Below are positions 12,640 through 25,321 of a stretch of DNA of 64,000 bases, one piece after another. A program made the translations under genes and the position numbers. This DNA is from Acanthosepion esculentum. Its lineage: Eukaryota > Mollusca > Cephalopoda > Sepiida > Sepiidae. How positions within the stretch are numbered: the first letter of the stretch is position 1; each line of letters begins with the position of its first letter. The notes beneath the pieces are model-generated. The model did not search any database. It was given only the letters and a program-made list of their open reading frames with translations, and was not told the origin of the DNA. The stretch lies in assembly GCA_964036315.1 (NCBI GenBank), contig OZ038479.1, positions 54,848,746-54,912,745 of the forward strand, written 5' to 3'.

Positions 12640-13100
12640 TGATAAATATATGGATTGTGTGTAAGCATGTTTCTTATAAATGGGAAATTTCGCAAATATT
12701 GATTTGCATGATTAAGCATCAGGTTGTGTTTTTTAAATCCATTACATTTTCAAAACATCATCCACACACTTCACAAGAATGTAATTTCAGTCTAGTATAC
12801 ATGTATGGTGGAGCAAACATGACTTTAGAAGTATATGCTTTCTCCCAAGGATGTGATTGCATAAAGACCACCAAACTCAGGTTGTTTGAAACTGTAGATC
12901 CACAAATTTCACAAGAATGATTTCTCACCATTGTATCTTTGAATATGGTGTATTAGGTTTCTCTTTAATGTGTATTTACATGTGGCTTAACAAATTTGAT
13001 ATCTCTGAAAATGCAAATCATAAAATTTCATAAGAACAGTGTTAGTCTCCAGTAGACATTTGAAGATGATGCAGTGAGTTGGATCTTCTATAATCAGACA
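12640..13100 (-). pseudogene. Decayed 3' fingers and 3' flank of zinc-finger locus 1
   Basis: Downstream of the intact array (lower coordinates on minus) are finger remnants, for example SCEICGSTVSNNLSLV and a following 'cattcttgtgaagtgtgtgg' stretch. They match 27080-27310 downstream of locus 2. Frames are broken and several Cys/His ligands are lost. The similarity continues into the presumed 3' UTR, so the duplication that made loci 1 and 2 extended beyond the coding part. Confidence 0.65.
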
Positions 13101-13127
13101 TGTAAAAAATTTACATGGATAGGTTTT

Positions 13128-13886
13128 CTATCCTGTGTGTGTTCGCATATGGCGCTCCAAAGATGACTTCACTGAAAATGCAGTTCCACAAACTTCGCAA
13201 GAATATGGTTTCTCTCCAGTGTGTGTTCGCATATGGCTCTCCAAAGATGACTTCTGTGAAAATGCAGATCCACAAACTTCACAAAAATATGGTTTATCTC
13301 CTGTATGTGTTTGCATATGGTGCTCCAAAGAGGATTTCCATGAAAATGCAGATCCACACACTTCACAACAATATGGTTTCTCTCCAGTGTGTGTTCGCAT
13401 ATGGAGCACCAAGGGTGACTTCTGTGAAAATGCATACCCACAAACTTCACAAGAATATGGTTTCTCTCCTGTATGTGTTTGCATATGGCTTTTCAAATGA
13501 GATAACAGTGAAAATGCTGATCCACAGACTTCACAAGAATGTGGTTTCTCTCCGGAGTGTATTCGCATATGGCGCACCAAAGATGACTTCCGTGAAAATG
13601 CAGATTCACAAATTTCACAAGAATATGGTTTCTCTCCAGTGTGTGTTCGCATATGGTACACTAAACATGTCTTCTGCGAAAATGCTGATCCACAAACTTC
13701 ACAAGAATATGGTTTCTCTCCAGTGTGTGTTCGCATATGGCGCTGCAAATCTGTTGTCCGTGAAGAGGCATATCCACAAACTTCACAATAGTATGGTTTA
13801 TCCCCAGTGTGTGTTCCCATGTTCCAAAGATGATTTCTGTGAAAATGATAATTCAAAACCTTGACAAAAATATGATTTCCCTCCAA
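13128..13886 (-). CDS. C2H2 zinc-finger protein, 8 fingers (locus 1)
   Basis: The 252-residue frame holds eight complete C-x2-C-x12-H-x3-H fingers from about residue 34 to the C-terminus, joined by TGEKP-type linkers. Helix residues (-1,2,3,6) read RTDR, QTCY, RSSR, LSHS, QSPL, WSSH, QSSS, VSSR. Such tandem fingers normally bind DNA in the nucleus. No KRAB, BTB, SCAN or other effector domain is visible, so the partner function is unknown. The frame ends at a TAG right after the last RTHTG. The first ~30 residues (MEGNHIF...) are an out-of-frame reading of an ancestral finger, caused by a 5-bp deletion also present at locus 2. The exon probably begins at 14193, after a splice acceptor. The coding start is uncertain: an ATG sits at the exon edge but in another frame. 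It could be a terminal coding exon or a young pseudogene. Confidence 0.7.
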   Translation of the reverse strand: MEGNHIFVKVLNYHFHRNHLWNMGTHTGDKPYYCEVCGYASSRTTDLQRHMRTHTGEKPYSCEVCGSAFSQKTCLVYHMRTHTGEKPYSCEICESAFSRKSSLVRHMRIHSGEKPHSCEVCGSAFSLLSHLKSHMQTHTGEKPYSCEVCGYAFSQKSPLVLHMRTHTGEKPYCCEVCGSAFSWKSSLEHHMQTHTGDKPYFCEVCGSAFSQKSSLESHMRTHTGEKPYSCEVCGTAFSVKSSLERHMRTHTG

Positions 13887-14195
13887 TGTCTGTTTCCATA
13901 TGGCACACTATACCATTAAAATTTTTGCAGATTTCACAAGAATATGGTTCTTTCTAATATTCACTTATACATAACACTGAGCTTTTATAGAAAACAAACC
14001 ACACATTTCAATATACATATTTCATTGTGACAGTTAATGCTCATTGTGATGCTTTTTAAAATGTAGATACATGAATATTTTAGCATATACTTTTCTGTCT
14101 TTGATGGAAATTCAAGTCTTGTTTTCTTTCATTTAAATTCCCAATAACAACAGTTCTTATGAATATCATGATTTTTCTGTTCAGCCAAAACATCT
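13887..14195 (-). other. Leader part of terminal exon and 3' splice acceptor, zinc-finger locus 1
   Basis: On the minus strand, 'ctttttcttcacag' ends at 14194 and the conserved exon begins at 14193 with 'atgttttggctgaacag'. The leader ('gggaatttaaatgaaag', then 'tttccatcaa') is shared with loci 2 (25322 onward) and 3 (50468 downward). Near 13906 an ATG opens a short frame (METDIGGKSYF) over a finger that lost ligands and ends before the main array. Confidence 0.6.
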
Positions 14196-14960
14196 GTGAA
14201 GAAAAAGAAATAAAACATATTAGCAGGGATAGTGAATAACATAAGACATCAGTTCGTATTTCAACAGACACATTTAGCTATATATTAGAACTAGTTGAAG
14301 TCAGCACAGGGACACCGTAATGCAGCAGCCAGGAAAGATCAATAATAAAATAAGTCAATAAGTTTATCTTGAATGATTTCATTTTCAGTTGCAAACCACA
14401 CTACACAAATATTTTTCTGAACAATTTTGAAATGTCTAAAATATTATCCTTTTAGAAATTATTCTTTCAACTTAGAATAAACAAACTCTGTTTTGATTAA
14501 ATACATGCATATAACAGCCTGGCAATACTAAATCATTAAAAATGATGATTCAGGCATGAATCTTGAAATGAGGCTAAAGTCTGTGACAACATATAAAAGC
14601 ATTAAATTTAAAGCATAATTGCAAAGCGAAGCTTTGCTTTTTATTTCAGAGAAGAGAGAATAAGGGACCAAATTAAAATATCAAATAATAAACTATTTTT
14701 GCTATATCACAAATTCTAGAAATCACAATGATCATATGAACATGGCAGTTCTTAATTTGTTGATTAAAACAATGCATTTCATGGAAAAAATCTAATAGAT
14801 TAAAGTTAATATTTGCAAGCTGTAAAATAGTTTGCCGTATTTCACACCAAAATTAAATTTATTGTAATTTTTTTTAAAATCACTAAAACCAACCTTCAAC
14901 ACAATATGATTCTCTTTATTTAAAAAACAAAATATCCCTTTCTGAAACTTTATTTCAGGA
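14196..14960 (-). other. Intronic flank shared by zinc-finger loci 1 and 2
   Basis: Read on minus, this flank matches the plus-strand sequence 24480-25320 upstream of locus 2. Anchors are the region around 'gcagccaggaaagatcaat' (14323-14341 here, inverted at 25179-25197) and 'cattcatgcc/ggcatgaatcttgaaatga' near 14552. A similar 'atgcagcaatcagagaagat' is present upstream of locus 3 at about 50946. The stretch is noncoding and probably the 3' part of an intron. Confidence 0.6.
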
Positions 14961-17900
14961 AGATTAACTGATTTCATGTTCAATTAATCTAAATTAAAAC
15001 GAATATAACTCAATTTTGGTTCAAAATATCATAGTATTTTTTTCGACACTGAGTTATGTGTTCCTATGGGGTACTGAAACATCTATTGATAATTTTATAC
15101 TTGTGAGATTTCTGTAAAGACAAAATACTTGTAGTAAATATATATGATGAACACAAAGTAAAAGCCTTTATTGAACAATTTTTTAAATACCCAGGAATTT
15201 TAAATATGTAAAATATTTTTGTAACATTCTAATATTTCATTCAATATTCGGTACTTTGGTTTCAGTCTTACTTATGAAGAATGCTTATAGAGGAAATGTT
15301 GCAAAATTACCAATAAATTTTAAATTTACTATAGTTACTGCTCTTATTTTATTATAATATTGTATATAATCACCTGTACTTGCAAAAATTGGCACATTTT
15401 TACACAAAAATTTTGAAATTCTTTTTAAAATGCTGGGTCTACTGAATTGTAGTAAGCTTTTCTATTCATGATTAGTAAATATAGCTTGTATTAATAACAA
15501 TATAACTTGATTGATACAAATTAATAAAGAATTTTAAAAGGTTTAAAACTTTATAAATTATGCTAATTAAAATTTTAAAAACACAAAGACAATTTTCATA
15601 AAATTTCATTATTCATGAAAAAGATTTTTTTAGACAATAGTGTCCATATGTTATTTCATCTAAATTATGTTAATTTTTTTAAAAAGACTTGGTAAAAGAA
15701 TTATATAAAAATAGTATTTATGTTGTATTTGTCATGCAATTTTATTTCAATTACCTTAAATTTCTCAAATATCAGACTGTTGATAGATCTATCAAAACCT
15801 TACAAAAACACCAAATTCCATGTTAAAATGTAATACTTATTTCAATTCAGATTAATTTAACTTTAAATCAGCTAAATTTTCTCAAATAACATTTCAGAAA
15901 TGTATATTACATTTTTGAAAGATTTTTCAATAAAGAGAATTGTGTTTGCAGATTAGTCAATGTGGGATATTTCGTAGATTTTACTGATAAACAGAATAAA
16001 AAATAATTCCAATTTAAATTTCATTTGAAAGATATTTCCTTTTATAAAATGCATTTTAAACCTTAGGCATCACTTTTCTTTTTGTGGAAAGCTAATGAAA
16101 ATTCTCTTAGTATTTGTACCTTGTAATTAATATATTTTTAGGTGATGCAAAAAAGAATTTCTTGAAATTTTAATAAATTTGAATTTACTAAAGTTACTGC
16201 TCTTATTTTTTTGACAATGTCATGCTTGGTTGTCTGTATTTAAAAAATCAGCTTATTTATACAGACAAAAAGAATTCAAAACACTGGAGTTTGCTGAAGT
16301 GTACAAAGCTTTTCTATTTATGATTAGTAAATATATCACTTAATCACCTCTGATTAATACAAAATTTTAAAAGATTTAAATGTTTATAAATTATTCTAAT
16401 TAAAATTTAAAAAATGTCAAACAATTCTTGATAATATTCATTATTAATCAAAAATGTGTTTTTTCTCAAGATAGTGTTCATAGTATATCGTTAATTAATT
16501 TGTATATATTAGACACCAGTAAAGAGAGGGGATAAAAATTACCTCAAAAATTTCATCAAAACCAACAAAATATGTAATATATACTTCCTCATTAATGAAT
16601 ACATCCTGAAAATTTCAATAAAATCAGATAGTTCCCTGATTTCTGGCAAATATTAAATTATGGGGATATTGTTTTCTTTGTTTTGTTTGCTTGTAGAAAA
16701 ACTTTCTCAGAATTTCTTTCTATTAAAAAGTAAATTTTTCTAATAGCCATATTATTTTGTAATGCAAATTATTAGAATTACACACTTTATATGAAGGTTT
16801 TTTTTTTTTCATTTATCAATTTTATTTTTAGGTTGTTCGCAGTGAAAGCTCATTCAATATTTTGCTAAAAAAAAGTATACCCTGATGAAAAAAGGCCCAA
16901 CTTGATTAAACAATTTTTTATCATCTAAATGTTTGTTAAGAGGAAAGACCAAAGTATTTTTTTGACAAGTTTGTAAACAAAAGTGAAATTCTCTATTTAA
17001 AAATCTTGTAAAATTCAATTATACTTTTTTCAAAAGTTATTTTAGGAAAATTAAATTATAATTAATGTAATTGGAAACAAACATTACTTAATTTTTAGCA
17101 TAAAATAATTTAGTTGGAAATAAGAGATGGATGTCTAACCATGGTGATTGGTTTTGGAGGTGTGAATTGACATTTTTGTCAATGCATCAAGAACTAACAT
17201 CAGGGCAATTTATTAAACAGAAGGGCAGAAGTGACAGTATTTTCAAATTTTAAGTGAACCAGCTTATTTAACTATGAAGTAATTCTTAAAAATTAAGTAC
17301 TTTCAAAAGTTTAATATTTTATTGATTTTTTAGGTACTTTTTTTTCTGCTCCTAAAATTGAATCTAAAAAAGAAAAAATAATTGCAGTATGTTTCTCACT
17401 GAAAAAGAAAAAATTGATTATATTTAAAAAAAATGAAAAGAAAATATTTAGTGAAATATGTAAAAGAAAAAAAAGAAAGAATTTTGAAAATGGGACAATG
17501 ATGGTTGGTCAGCCAGAGAATTTGGCATGAAATCAACGCAATTTATGAGACCGGATTCTCACTATTAGGAAAAACAACTCTTAAAACATGTGACCTTATT
17601 TCTGAATTGTGCCTCCATAGTTTTGCCAGAAATAATTTTAATACATTTTTAGGCATATTAACAAATTATTTTAAAAATAGAAACACTTTCCAGATTGTAA
17701 TAAGCTTTAAAATTTAAGATCTGTAAAAATAGATCTTTTAATAAGAGCATCTCCAGAGATACATATATTCAAACAACTTTATCACATTTTGTATTTAAAA
17801 TTGAAAAAAAAAACGGAAAACAATTCTTATAAAAATTCATTTTTCATCGAAAAAATATTTTGGCTTCAAACAATAATGTCCTTAATATATATTATTCATA

Positions 17901-18640
17901 AAAGCCATTAGAAGCTTTTTTAATTAAATAAAGTGTTAGTTTTATTGGGTTTTGTATTTTATAATTCAGAGCTAAAGTTTGGGTAGAACCACTCCTTGAC
18001 TTACAAAAAAAAAAAAAATTGATGATTTATATCCTTCAGTCTTCTGCATTTAATAAAAATTTTCAAAAGTATACATATTCATGTTTTCATAAAATTAAAA
18101 GGTTTGGCGGGGGGGGGGGGGTAACAGATGTAAAAAAAATATTTTTACCATGACTTTCTAAAAAAGCACAGACATTTCTAAAAATAATTTCATTCATTTT
18201 TTTAATAAGTTCTGAAAGTTTTTTTTAAAATCCGACAATTATTTAATTTTTGCAAGAATTTCCAATTTAATGTTTTTCAACTGAAAAAAGCGCGAAAAAA
18301 TCTATTGTTAAATATTACGCGACCTTTGACCTAAAAAAAAAAAAAAAAAAAAAATTTTCATCCAAAATGTCAAACGTGCTAGAAATAAATAAAAAAATTT
18401 AGAAAATACTTTGGTCTTTCCTCTTAATTAATAAACAAACTTTTTCCCGATAAAACTGTTTGTATTAAGTTTGGAGCCTTTTTTTCATCGTGCTATGCTG
18501 TTTTTTCGGCGAATTATTGAATGATACCTACTTTATTTTTACTTACAAGTTTAGAGAACGTGCAGTTTATTAATATTTTCTTTATTTCTTTAAAATATTT
18601 ATCCGATAAATTCTATCATGACGAAATTGCACCTCAATTT
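14961..18640. repeat. AT-rich repeat mosaic, no gene
   Basis: No credible gene. The segment 16020-16480 repeats 100-560 and 16610-16860 repeats 1290-1560. There are long A/T homopolymers (for example about 18335-18354) and a G run at about 18107-18121. The small reading frame at 17505-17717 has no recognisable motif. Confidence 0.6.
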
Positions 18641-21600
18641 ATTTTCATTTGTTTGCAATGCCCAAAAATATAAACACAAAATAATTGAGAAACAAGTCGG
18701 TAAATAAGGATTTTTTTAGTATTCCCTCCACTTACATATAAGTTAAGATCAGAAAATGCAGCGAGAAAAACCAAACGGTATCCTCATTTCTTTCAATTTG
18801 TTTTCTATTGATTTTGTTGACATTTCTGTCAAGTGTCAACCCAACTAATGGTTGTTCACTTCATAATGTTGAAGCTGAAACGAATAAAACAAAGAATTAA
18901 GAGTGTAAATTAAAACCAAACCGTCACAAATGTTAAATTACTTTTTTAAAATATGTCGTCTATGGATGATGTAAGAAGACGAAATAAAAGTAAGCGGTGT
19001 GAGACAAGATTTGATTCCTCAGATTTCATTTAGAGATTTAAATTATTGAAAAATAGGTGCATGATGTTTATTTCATCATGGTCACTGCACCGGCGCTAAG
19101 GGATCAGTTTCGTCCACTTACCGAATCCACAGTGTGTTCACAAGTTCACTCGACTACATGTCGACTATCATTTAGAATTTATAGAATGTTCATCATTATA
19201 ATCAGGCCTGGGCAAAATACCGTCAATTCTTTCCAATAAAATTTAACAAAAATAAACAAAAACATTATTAATGGAATAAAATTAAAAAGGAAGACACTTC
19301 CATATGTTACTCACTGTTACTACTGTGTATTTATTTTTGAGAGTTGACGAAAAAAGTTTTGTTAACTCCCCAAAATAAATGTATGTTTCCGACCATTTTT
19401 GATTTTCAATGATTCAGCGGACTGATTAATTTTTTTTTTTCGCTTAGAAATTTCATTCTTTATGCTTCAATGTAGTTAGTAGATACATCTATCGATTCGC
19501 GATACCTGAGGTTTAAAAAAAAAAATGAAAATCTTTCATGGAGCTTTATTTTATTTTTAATTTGAATCTTTAATATTTTCAATGAGCAAACAAACAAAAA
19601 AACGCTTTTCTCTTTTTCAAAACAAATTTAAATTGACTGGAAGGAGTTTTCGTTTTGAAATTTCAGATTTTTTTTTCCTTTATGTTAGTTAGAGCGCCAT
19701 TTTTAGGCATTTGTCATCAGAATGAAATTCTCTTTATTAAAAAAAGAATCTTACAAAAATAAAATATGCGTTTCTGACACTTTATTTGGGGAATATTTAC
19801 TGATTTCAAGTTTAATTAATCTGATTTGAAACAAATTACTCATTTTACGTTTAAAATGTCGCAAAAATACATTTTTAAAACGTCGGTACCTGCTTCAGTT
19901 TATTTAAGATGTTGCAGTTGACAGCTTGATGACAGATGAATATTTATTTAATGTTATACTACGGGGCTTTATCTGTAAAAATAACTGAAGAATATAACAT
20001 GAGCCCCTTTTATATATAATTTTTAAGTACCCACTTAATCTTATAAAATCTAAGAAAATAGTCTCCGTAACCTAATGTTTTTATTGAATTTTAGATACTT
20101 TGTCTTTAAATTTAATAATATAGCTAACATTTTTGTTTTCTGATAATATTGTGTATGAACACCGCATCTACAAAAATCGCCACATTATTTTACACATACA
20201 AAAAAAATATCAATTCTTAACCTTAAATATTGTAATAAGGTTTTCGATTTATGATTAGTAAATATAGTTTTTTTTTTAACTTAATTTTTACACTACTGAA
20301 ACCGAATTTTAAAACATGTAAAAACTTTACAAATTATTCTCATCAAAAATTTTAAAAATGAAAACAAATATTGTAAAAATTCATCAGTCATCGAAAAATG
20401 TTTTTTCTTCGGACAATAGTGTTGTAATGATTTCATGAAAATAATAATTTAAAAAATCTAATTCCTATGATTCCATCGAACAAAAAAACAAAAGAAATCT
20501 TAATTCGCAAGTATGAAAGCCAAAGTATTTAAAATTAAATAAAATACTAGATTTCTTCAAATATTTTACTTTTAAGATTATTGGATAGATAAAAAAGCTT
20601 TTATATATAAAATAATAAGAACAGTAAGATTTATAATCCGGTATTTTTAGCAGTTATTTTTATTTAAGAAAAAAAAAACAGTGCTCGATACATAACAGTA
20701 GAGAGAATATTATAATTATTTTCTTTTTAAAAACAGGATTCCATCGCGACACAGGAAATTTCCATGTTTCATAACTGAAACTAAATTTATAAATTTAATT
20801 ATTAAAATTAAACTTATAATCCATAGTCTCATCGCTTGACTAAGTTTAACTTTAATAATTAAATTTATAAATTTATTTTCAGTTTTGAAACATGAAAATT
20901 TTCTGTGTGCGATGGAATCATATTTTTAAAAAGAAAATAAGAGAGAGAGAGAGAGAGAGAAAGAAAGAAAAAGGCATAAAAAAGTTATGTACCATTTACT
21001 TAAATTTGCCGAATGGAAAACTATCAATATCTGAAAAAAAATAAAATAAAAAATTATGATTACTCATTACTGGGTAGTTATAAAGATTATGAAATTATTC
21101 AGTTATAAAAAGAAATCCCTGAAGTGAAGATATTTCAGTAAGATTATAATATATGCATTAACGTGAACAAACGGAAAATTCGGCTCGCATTTTGTCTAAA
21201 TCAATTAAATAAAAAAAAGTAAAAAATATTTTGTTGGTATAATTATTTTATTTATAATTAATAATTTAAATGAGACACCTTAATTTCTTTCAGATTCGAC
21301 AGATAAAATCTAAGCTTACTTATTTTTTTAGAAATTTATTTAGAAATTTTAGTGAAATTTTAAAACTTAATCTCGTTGCTATTCGTTCGAAGGGTTTAAA
21401 TAAAATTAAAAACATGTTTGAAAATTTGAAGATTTAAAAAAAATCATTGAAAAATAAAATTTGTCGAAAATATAATTTTTGCAGGTGACGAAGAACGACA
21501 AAAAAAGCATGCACATTATGGTTTCCTTTTTTAATTTCACTACACTGGTAATGTTTTTATTTCATCCATGTCAGAAATAATTCACATCTTTTACAATATG

Positions 21601-21930
21601 CAATAAATTACCTTAGCGCCGTCAGGGGCTGAGAAGGAACATCATGCATTTTACTTTCTTGAATAACTTAGCTTCATCGATGGCAAGAAATATACTTATT
21701 TTAAAATAAACGCAAGGAACCAAAACTTGTTTAACACCGCATAATTTCTTTGGCTTTTTTACATTATCAAGCGAAATATTTTCTCAAAAGTAATTTCCCG
21801 TTTATATTCTTTGTTTTTTAATTTGTCATTTCTCAATTCTTTCTCTGTGTTCTTCATTTCATCTTCAGTATTATTTTATTAAGTAAGTAGACAGGTAGAG
21901 ATAGAAATCCGACAAAGAAATCCACTCCTT
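18640..21930 (+). repeat. Segmental duplication, copy 2
   Basis: Colinear with 2640-6660 (anchors given there). Compared with copy 1 it lacks the endonuclease-like fragment, the LINE tail and the SINE, and it carries its own insertion at about 20620-20960. The shared right end is near the 'gacaaagaaatcc' stretch (about 6645 and 21908). Beyond it copy 1 runs into a LINE, while copy 2 continues into AT-rich DNA. Confidence 0.7.
20620..20960. mobile_element. Inverted-repeat element inserted in duplication copy 2
   Basis: Arms of about 95 nt at 20715-20815 and 20845-20938 are inverted copies. The left arm begins 'tattttctttttaaaaacag' and contains 'gattccatcgc' and 'catgtttca'; the right arm has 'tgaaacatg' and 'gcgatggaatc'. 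The preceding 'aacagtaagat' and the downstream 'ctcatcgcttga' also occur in the related copy at 61965-62200. A GA-rich run follows at 20941-20970. Noncoding. Confidence 0.65.
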
Positions 21931-22074
21931 TTGTCTTTCTCATTGTATTTTCTGGTCTGAAAGGTAAGTTGAAGAATTTTTACAAATAATTTTGATAAGA
22001 AAGAAATCATTATGTACTGACATGTGCCCTTACCCCATCATTTTTTAAATTTTGTTTTGTTAAAAAAGAAAAGA

Positions 22075-22650
22075 AATAAAAACGCGTCAGCAAAAGAAGA
22101 AAAAAAAAATGGAGTTAAAAAAAATTTGAGGTGTTATTTCCTCAGCTCAAATAAATTAAAATATCTGAGCTGAGGAAATAACATTAATTAAAAACTTTTT
22201 AATTAATAATAAAATAAAGTAACTCCAAAAATTCGGTGAAAAAGATACATGATGAAAAAAATGACAAAATAATAAAAAAAATATTTTATCGAGAAAATCT
22301 CTGCCTTAAGAGGAAGGATCCAACTATTTATCATTTGTTTTTTGTAAAAATTATTTTTTTAGAACGTTGGAAATATATTGACTTGTCTCATCATTTCTTT
22401 TATTTTGTGAAAAGTGAAGAGAAAGAAAAACGCGGTTAGAGCGTTAGCAAAAAAAAAAAAAAATAAAATAAAAATTGAGGTTTTATTTTCTCAGGTCAAA
22501 TATTTTTTTAAAAGTACCTCCAAAAATTCGGTGAAAATGATACATGATGAAAAAAAATGAACAAGAAAACAAAAACAATATTCTATCGAGAACGTCTTTT
22601 TTACGTTTTAAGAGGAAGGGTTTAAGGATTTCTGTAAAATAAAAAATAAA
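22075..22650 (+). repeat. Tandem duplication with a 17-bp perfect hairpin
   Basis: Two units of about 330 bp share 'ccaaaaattcggtgaaaa', then 'gatacatgatgaaaaaa' and 'tctatcgaga/tttatcgaga' (22226 and 22511 onward). In unit 1, 'gttatttcctcagctca' (22133-22149) is perfectly inverted at 22166-22182. Unit 2 lacks the second arm. The small frame at 22236-22439 is not recognisable. Confidence 0.6.
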
Positions 22651-23925
22651 AATTATCTTTTTTTTCTTTTTAGAACCTTGGCAATTTTGGTTAAAAGTTC
22701 TTGTTTTTCAGGCGTCAACATCGAACCATGAATTTACATGTGAAATTTCACCGTCTTTTTCTGATTGCAAAATTCAGATAATTGTGAAATTTTAATGAAA
22801 CTATCAGGACTGAAATTATTTTTTGAAACAATGTTTTCATTTACGCTATTTTTAGGTACCTCCAAAAATTTGGTATATACCTAATGTTTGATGTATTTTT
22901 CATAAAAAGAAAAATCCTTTTCGAAACTTTCCAACCACTTCAATTGAAAGCTAAAGGATTTAAATTTTCTAATTTCGGAAAAAAAAAAAATACTGTGGAG
23001 TGTGGAGTATTGCAAATAGAAATTTGAATGATTTTTAGTCGATGCTTTCGAAAAAAAACAATCGAAACGGCTATTTTTAACTTTTTATAGTGAAATGTAA
23101 ACGAATTATTTTTCAGTTTTAAAAATCCCGCTAAAATAAGATATACATTTCTGAAACGTTATTTTCGTAAAATTAACAAATTTAAAGTTAAATTAATCTG
23201 TTCTGAAACAAAAATCACTTACTTATAGCATAAAATTTTCTAGACTAACATTTCTTGACCTCGGGGTCTTGTTATTTTCACGTCTCCATCGATAATTTGA
23301 TGGCTGAATGTGTTGACAGGTGTAGTACGGTGCATCAAAAGTGACATAACGGTTTTTTTTTTGTTTCTTATAATAATTTAAAATACTATAAAAATTTTTT
23401 ACATTATTGAGTGACCTCTGTCTCTTTCATTATTTAATAGCTAAGATAATGATAACTAATTTTATTAATTATTAATATTACATTAAGTTATTATATTTTC
23501 AACTTAATAACTGAGATAATAACTAATAAAATTATTATTATATTAATAATTAACGTATCTCACTGAGTTATTAATTGTTTAAATTGATAAATGAGTTAAG
23601 ACCTTTAAATGTCAAGGGTCCTTGCCCCAAGGAGGAGACAAGCTTTGAAACACGTGACCTTTTAACTATGTCACTTATGAGATAAAAAAAAAAATAACAT
23701 TCTGACGCACATGAAAAAATCTTTTTAATTATGGTAAAATTTTTGGTATCATTATTTGCATTAAGCTTTTAATTTTCGCTTAGTAAATATAGTCTTCACT
23801 TAAAAACTTAATAACTGACCACACACTCTGCATGAAAGAATTTTAAAACGTTTTTTAAAATTAAAGAAAAATTTAAAAAATTAAAAGAAAAATGCAAACA
23901 ATTCTTGTAAAAATTCTTTATTGAT
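22651..23925. other. AT-rich noncoding interval
   Basis: Nothing supported beyond A+T-rich sequence. One recurrent 'ttaggtacctccaaaaat' motif (22852) is seen at several sites in the window. A region of TAAT-rich direct and inverted repetition lies at about 23440-23600. Confidence 0.5.
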
Positions 23926-23929
23926 ACTG

Positions 23930-24155
23930 AGACTTCCGGAAGAGGCATGGCACATGGAACTAGAATGGTCCATCTTTTATGTTGTAGGGTTCAGTTCAAA
24001 ATTTCAGTCACCTGAAGTAGGCTGGAGCCTGCAATAGCTGAAACGTACAATGGCTGAAATGTGAATATGAAAACAAAGATGAGGACAACAGTCCAAACAA
24101 AGTAAATAGTGTAAATAATTACAATACCGCATCTCAGAAATATAGACAGTTTTTT
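23930..24155 (+). repeat. Penelope-like terminal repeat fragment (putative)
   Basis: Shares a path with 45640-45855 (plus) and 45420-45590 (minus): 'ggcatggcacatggaactag', then 'cacctgaag', a short stem, 'gctgaaac', then 'acaaagatgaggac' and 'cagtcc.aacaa.gtaaatag'. A fourth, looser relative is at 56818-57000. The CTGA...GAAAC arrangement resembles motifs known around Penelope-like elements. No RT is adjacent here. Confidence 0.45.
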
Positions 24156-24479
24156 TTTTGTAGAAAATATTTTTATTACATCTGTTTACCCACTACTCAT
24201 TTAATTTTATAAAACATTGGGAAACTACCTTTTGTATAGCTTTTGTTTATATTTAGATACGGGAACAAGTCTTTGGAGAATTTTAATTACCTTAACAAAG
24301 AAAAAAGTAATGATGCCAAATGTTTTAAAATACATTATTTTAGTTTTAATTCAAAGCTAATAGATTAAATTTAATATTTCCAATAAGCAAAATACTTTGT
24401 TGTATTTCAGACTGAATGTAAGTTGACAGGGAATTTCTTTTATTTTTGAAAGTCACTAAAATCAGCAATAGTGACAAAT

Positions 24480-25321
24480 ATGTCAACACATGATTCTCTT
24501 TATTAAATATTATTTTAAAATATACTTTTCTGAAATGTTATTTGGGGAAGACTAATTTAAAGTTTAATTAATCTGAATAAAAATAAATATTTAAAATATT
24601 AAAGAAAAGCATTTTTTTAACATGAAGGTGTGTGTTCTTATTAGGTGTTCACATATGTATCAATAACTGGATGTTGGTGAGATTTATGTAAGGAGGAAAT
24701 TTCAAGGATCCTATGTCCTTTGACTTATGAAGATGCTTGTTGAAGAAATGTTAGAAAATTATCAATAAATTTTAAATTTATACAACTTGCAATATAACAA
24801 AAATTGTTTATTATTTGATATTTTAATTTGGTTCCTCTTTCTCTCTTTTCTTAAGATAAAAGCAAAGCTTTACTTCATGGTTATGCTTTAAATTTCATGC
24901 TCTTTGTATGATATCACAAACTTTAGTTTCATTTCAAGATTCATGCCTACATGAATGTCCTGTTCATTCTTTTTAATGACCTTACTTGACATACTGTTGT
25001 ATGCATGTATTTAATCTAAACAGTTTGTTTATTATAAGTTGAAAGATTAATGTCCAAAAGAATAATATTTTAAACATTTGAAAGGATATTTTAATTGTAT
25101 ATTGTGTTATATGCTTTTCAGCTTAAAATGAAATCATTCAAGATAAACTTATTGATTTTTTTTTTTTTTTTACTATTGATCTTTCCTGGCTGCATTATTG
25201 TTGTTTCTGTGCTGATCTCAACTAGCCTTAACATATAGTTTAATGTATGTTAAGATATGAACTGATATAATTTATTATTCATTGCATCTGTTAACATGTT
25301 TTCTTTTTTTTTTCTTTGCAG
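24480..25321 (+). other. Intronic flank and 3' splice acceptor, zinc-finger locus 2
   Basis: A pyrimidine tract 'tttttttttctttgcag' ends at 25321. The next exon base is 25322 ('ttgttttggctaaagag'), homologous to the exon starts of loci 1 and 3. The upstream 500 bp match the intronic flank of locus 1 in inverse orientation. A poly-T run lies at about 25157-25170. Confidence 0.6.

Noticed and set aside
13115..13864. Long plus-strand open frame (249 residues, repeated [13 protein letters not shown])
   Set aside because: It is the antisense of the zinc-finger array; repeated finger codons leave the opposite strand open. The same holds for 26881-26231 and 49560-49958.
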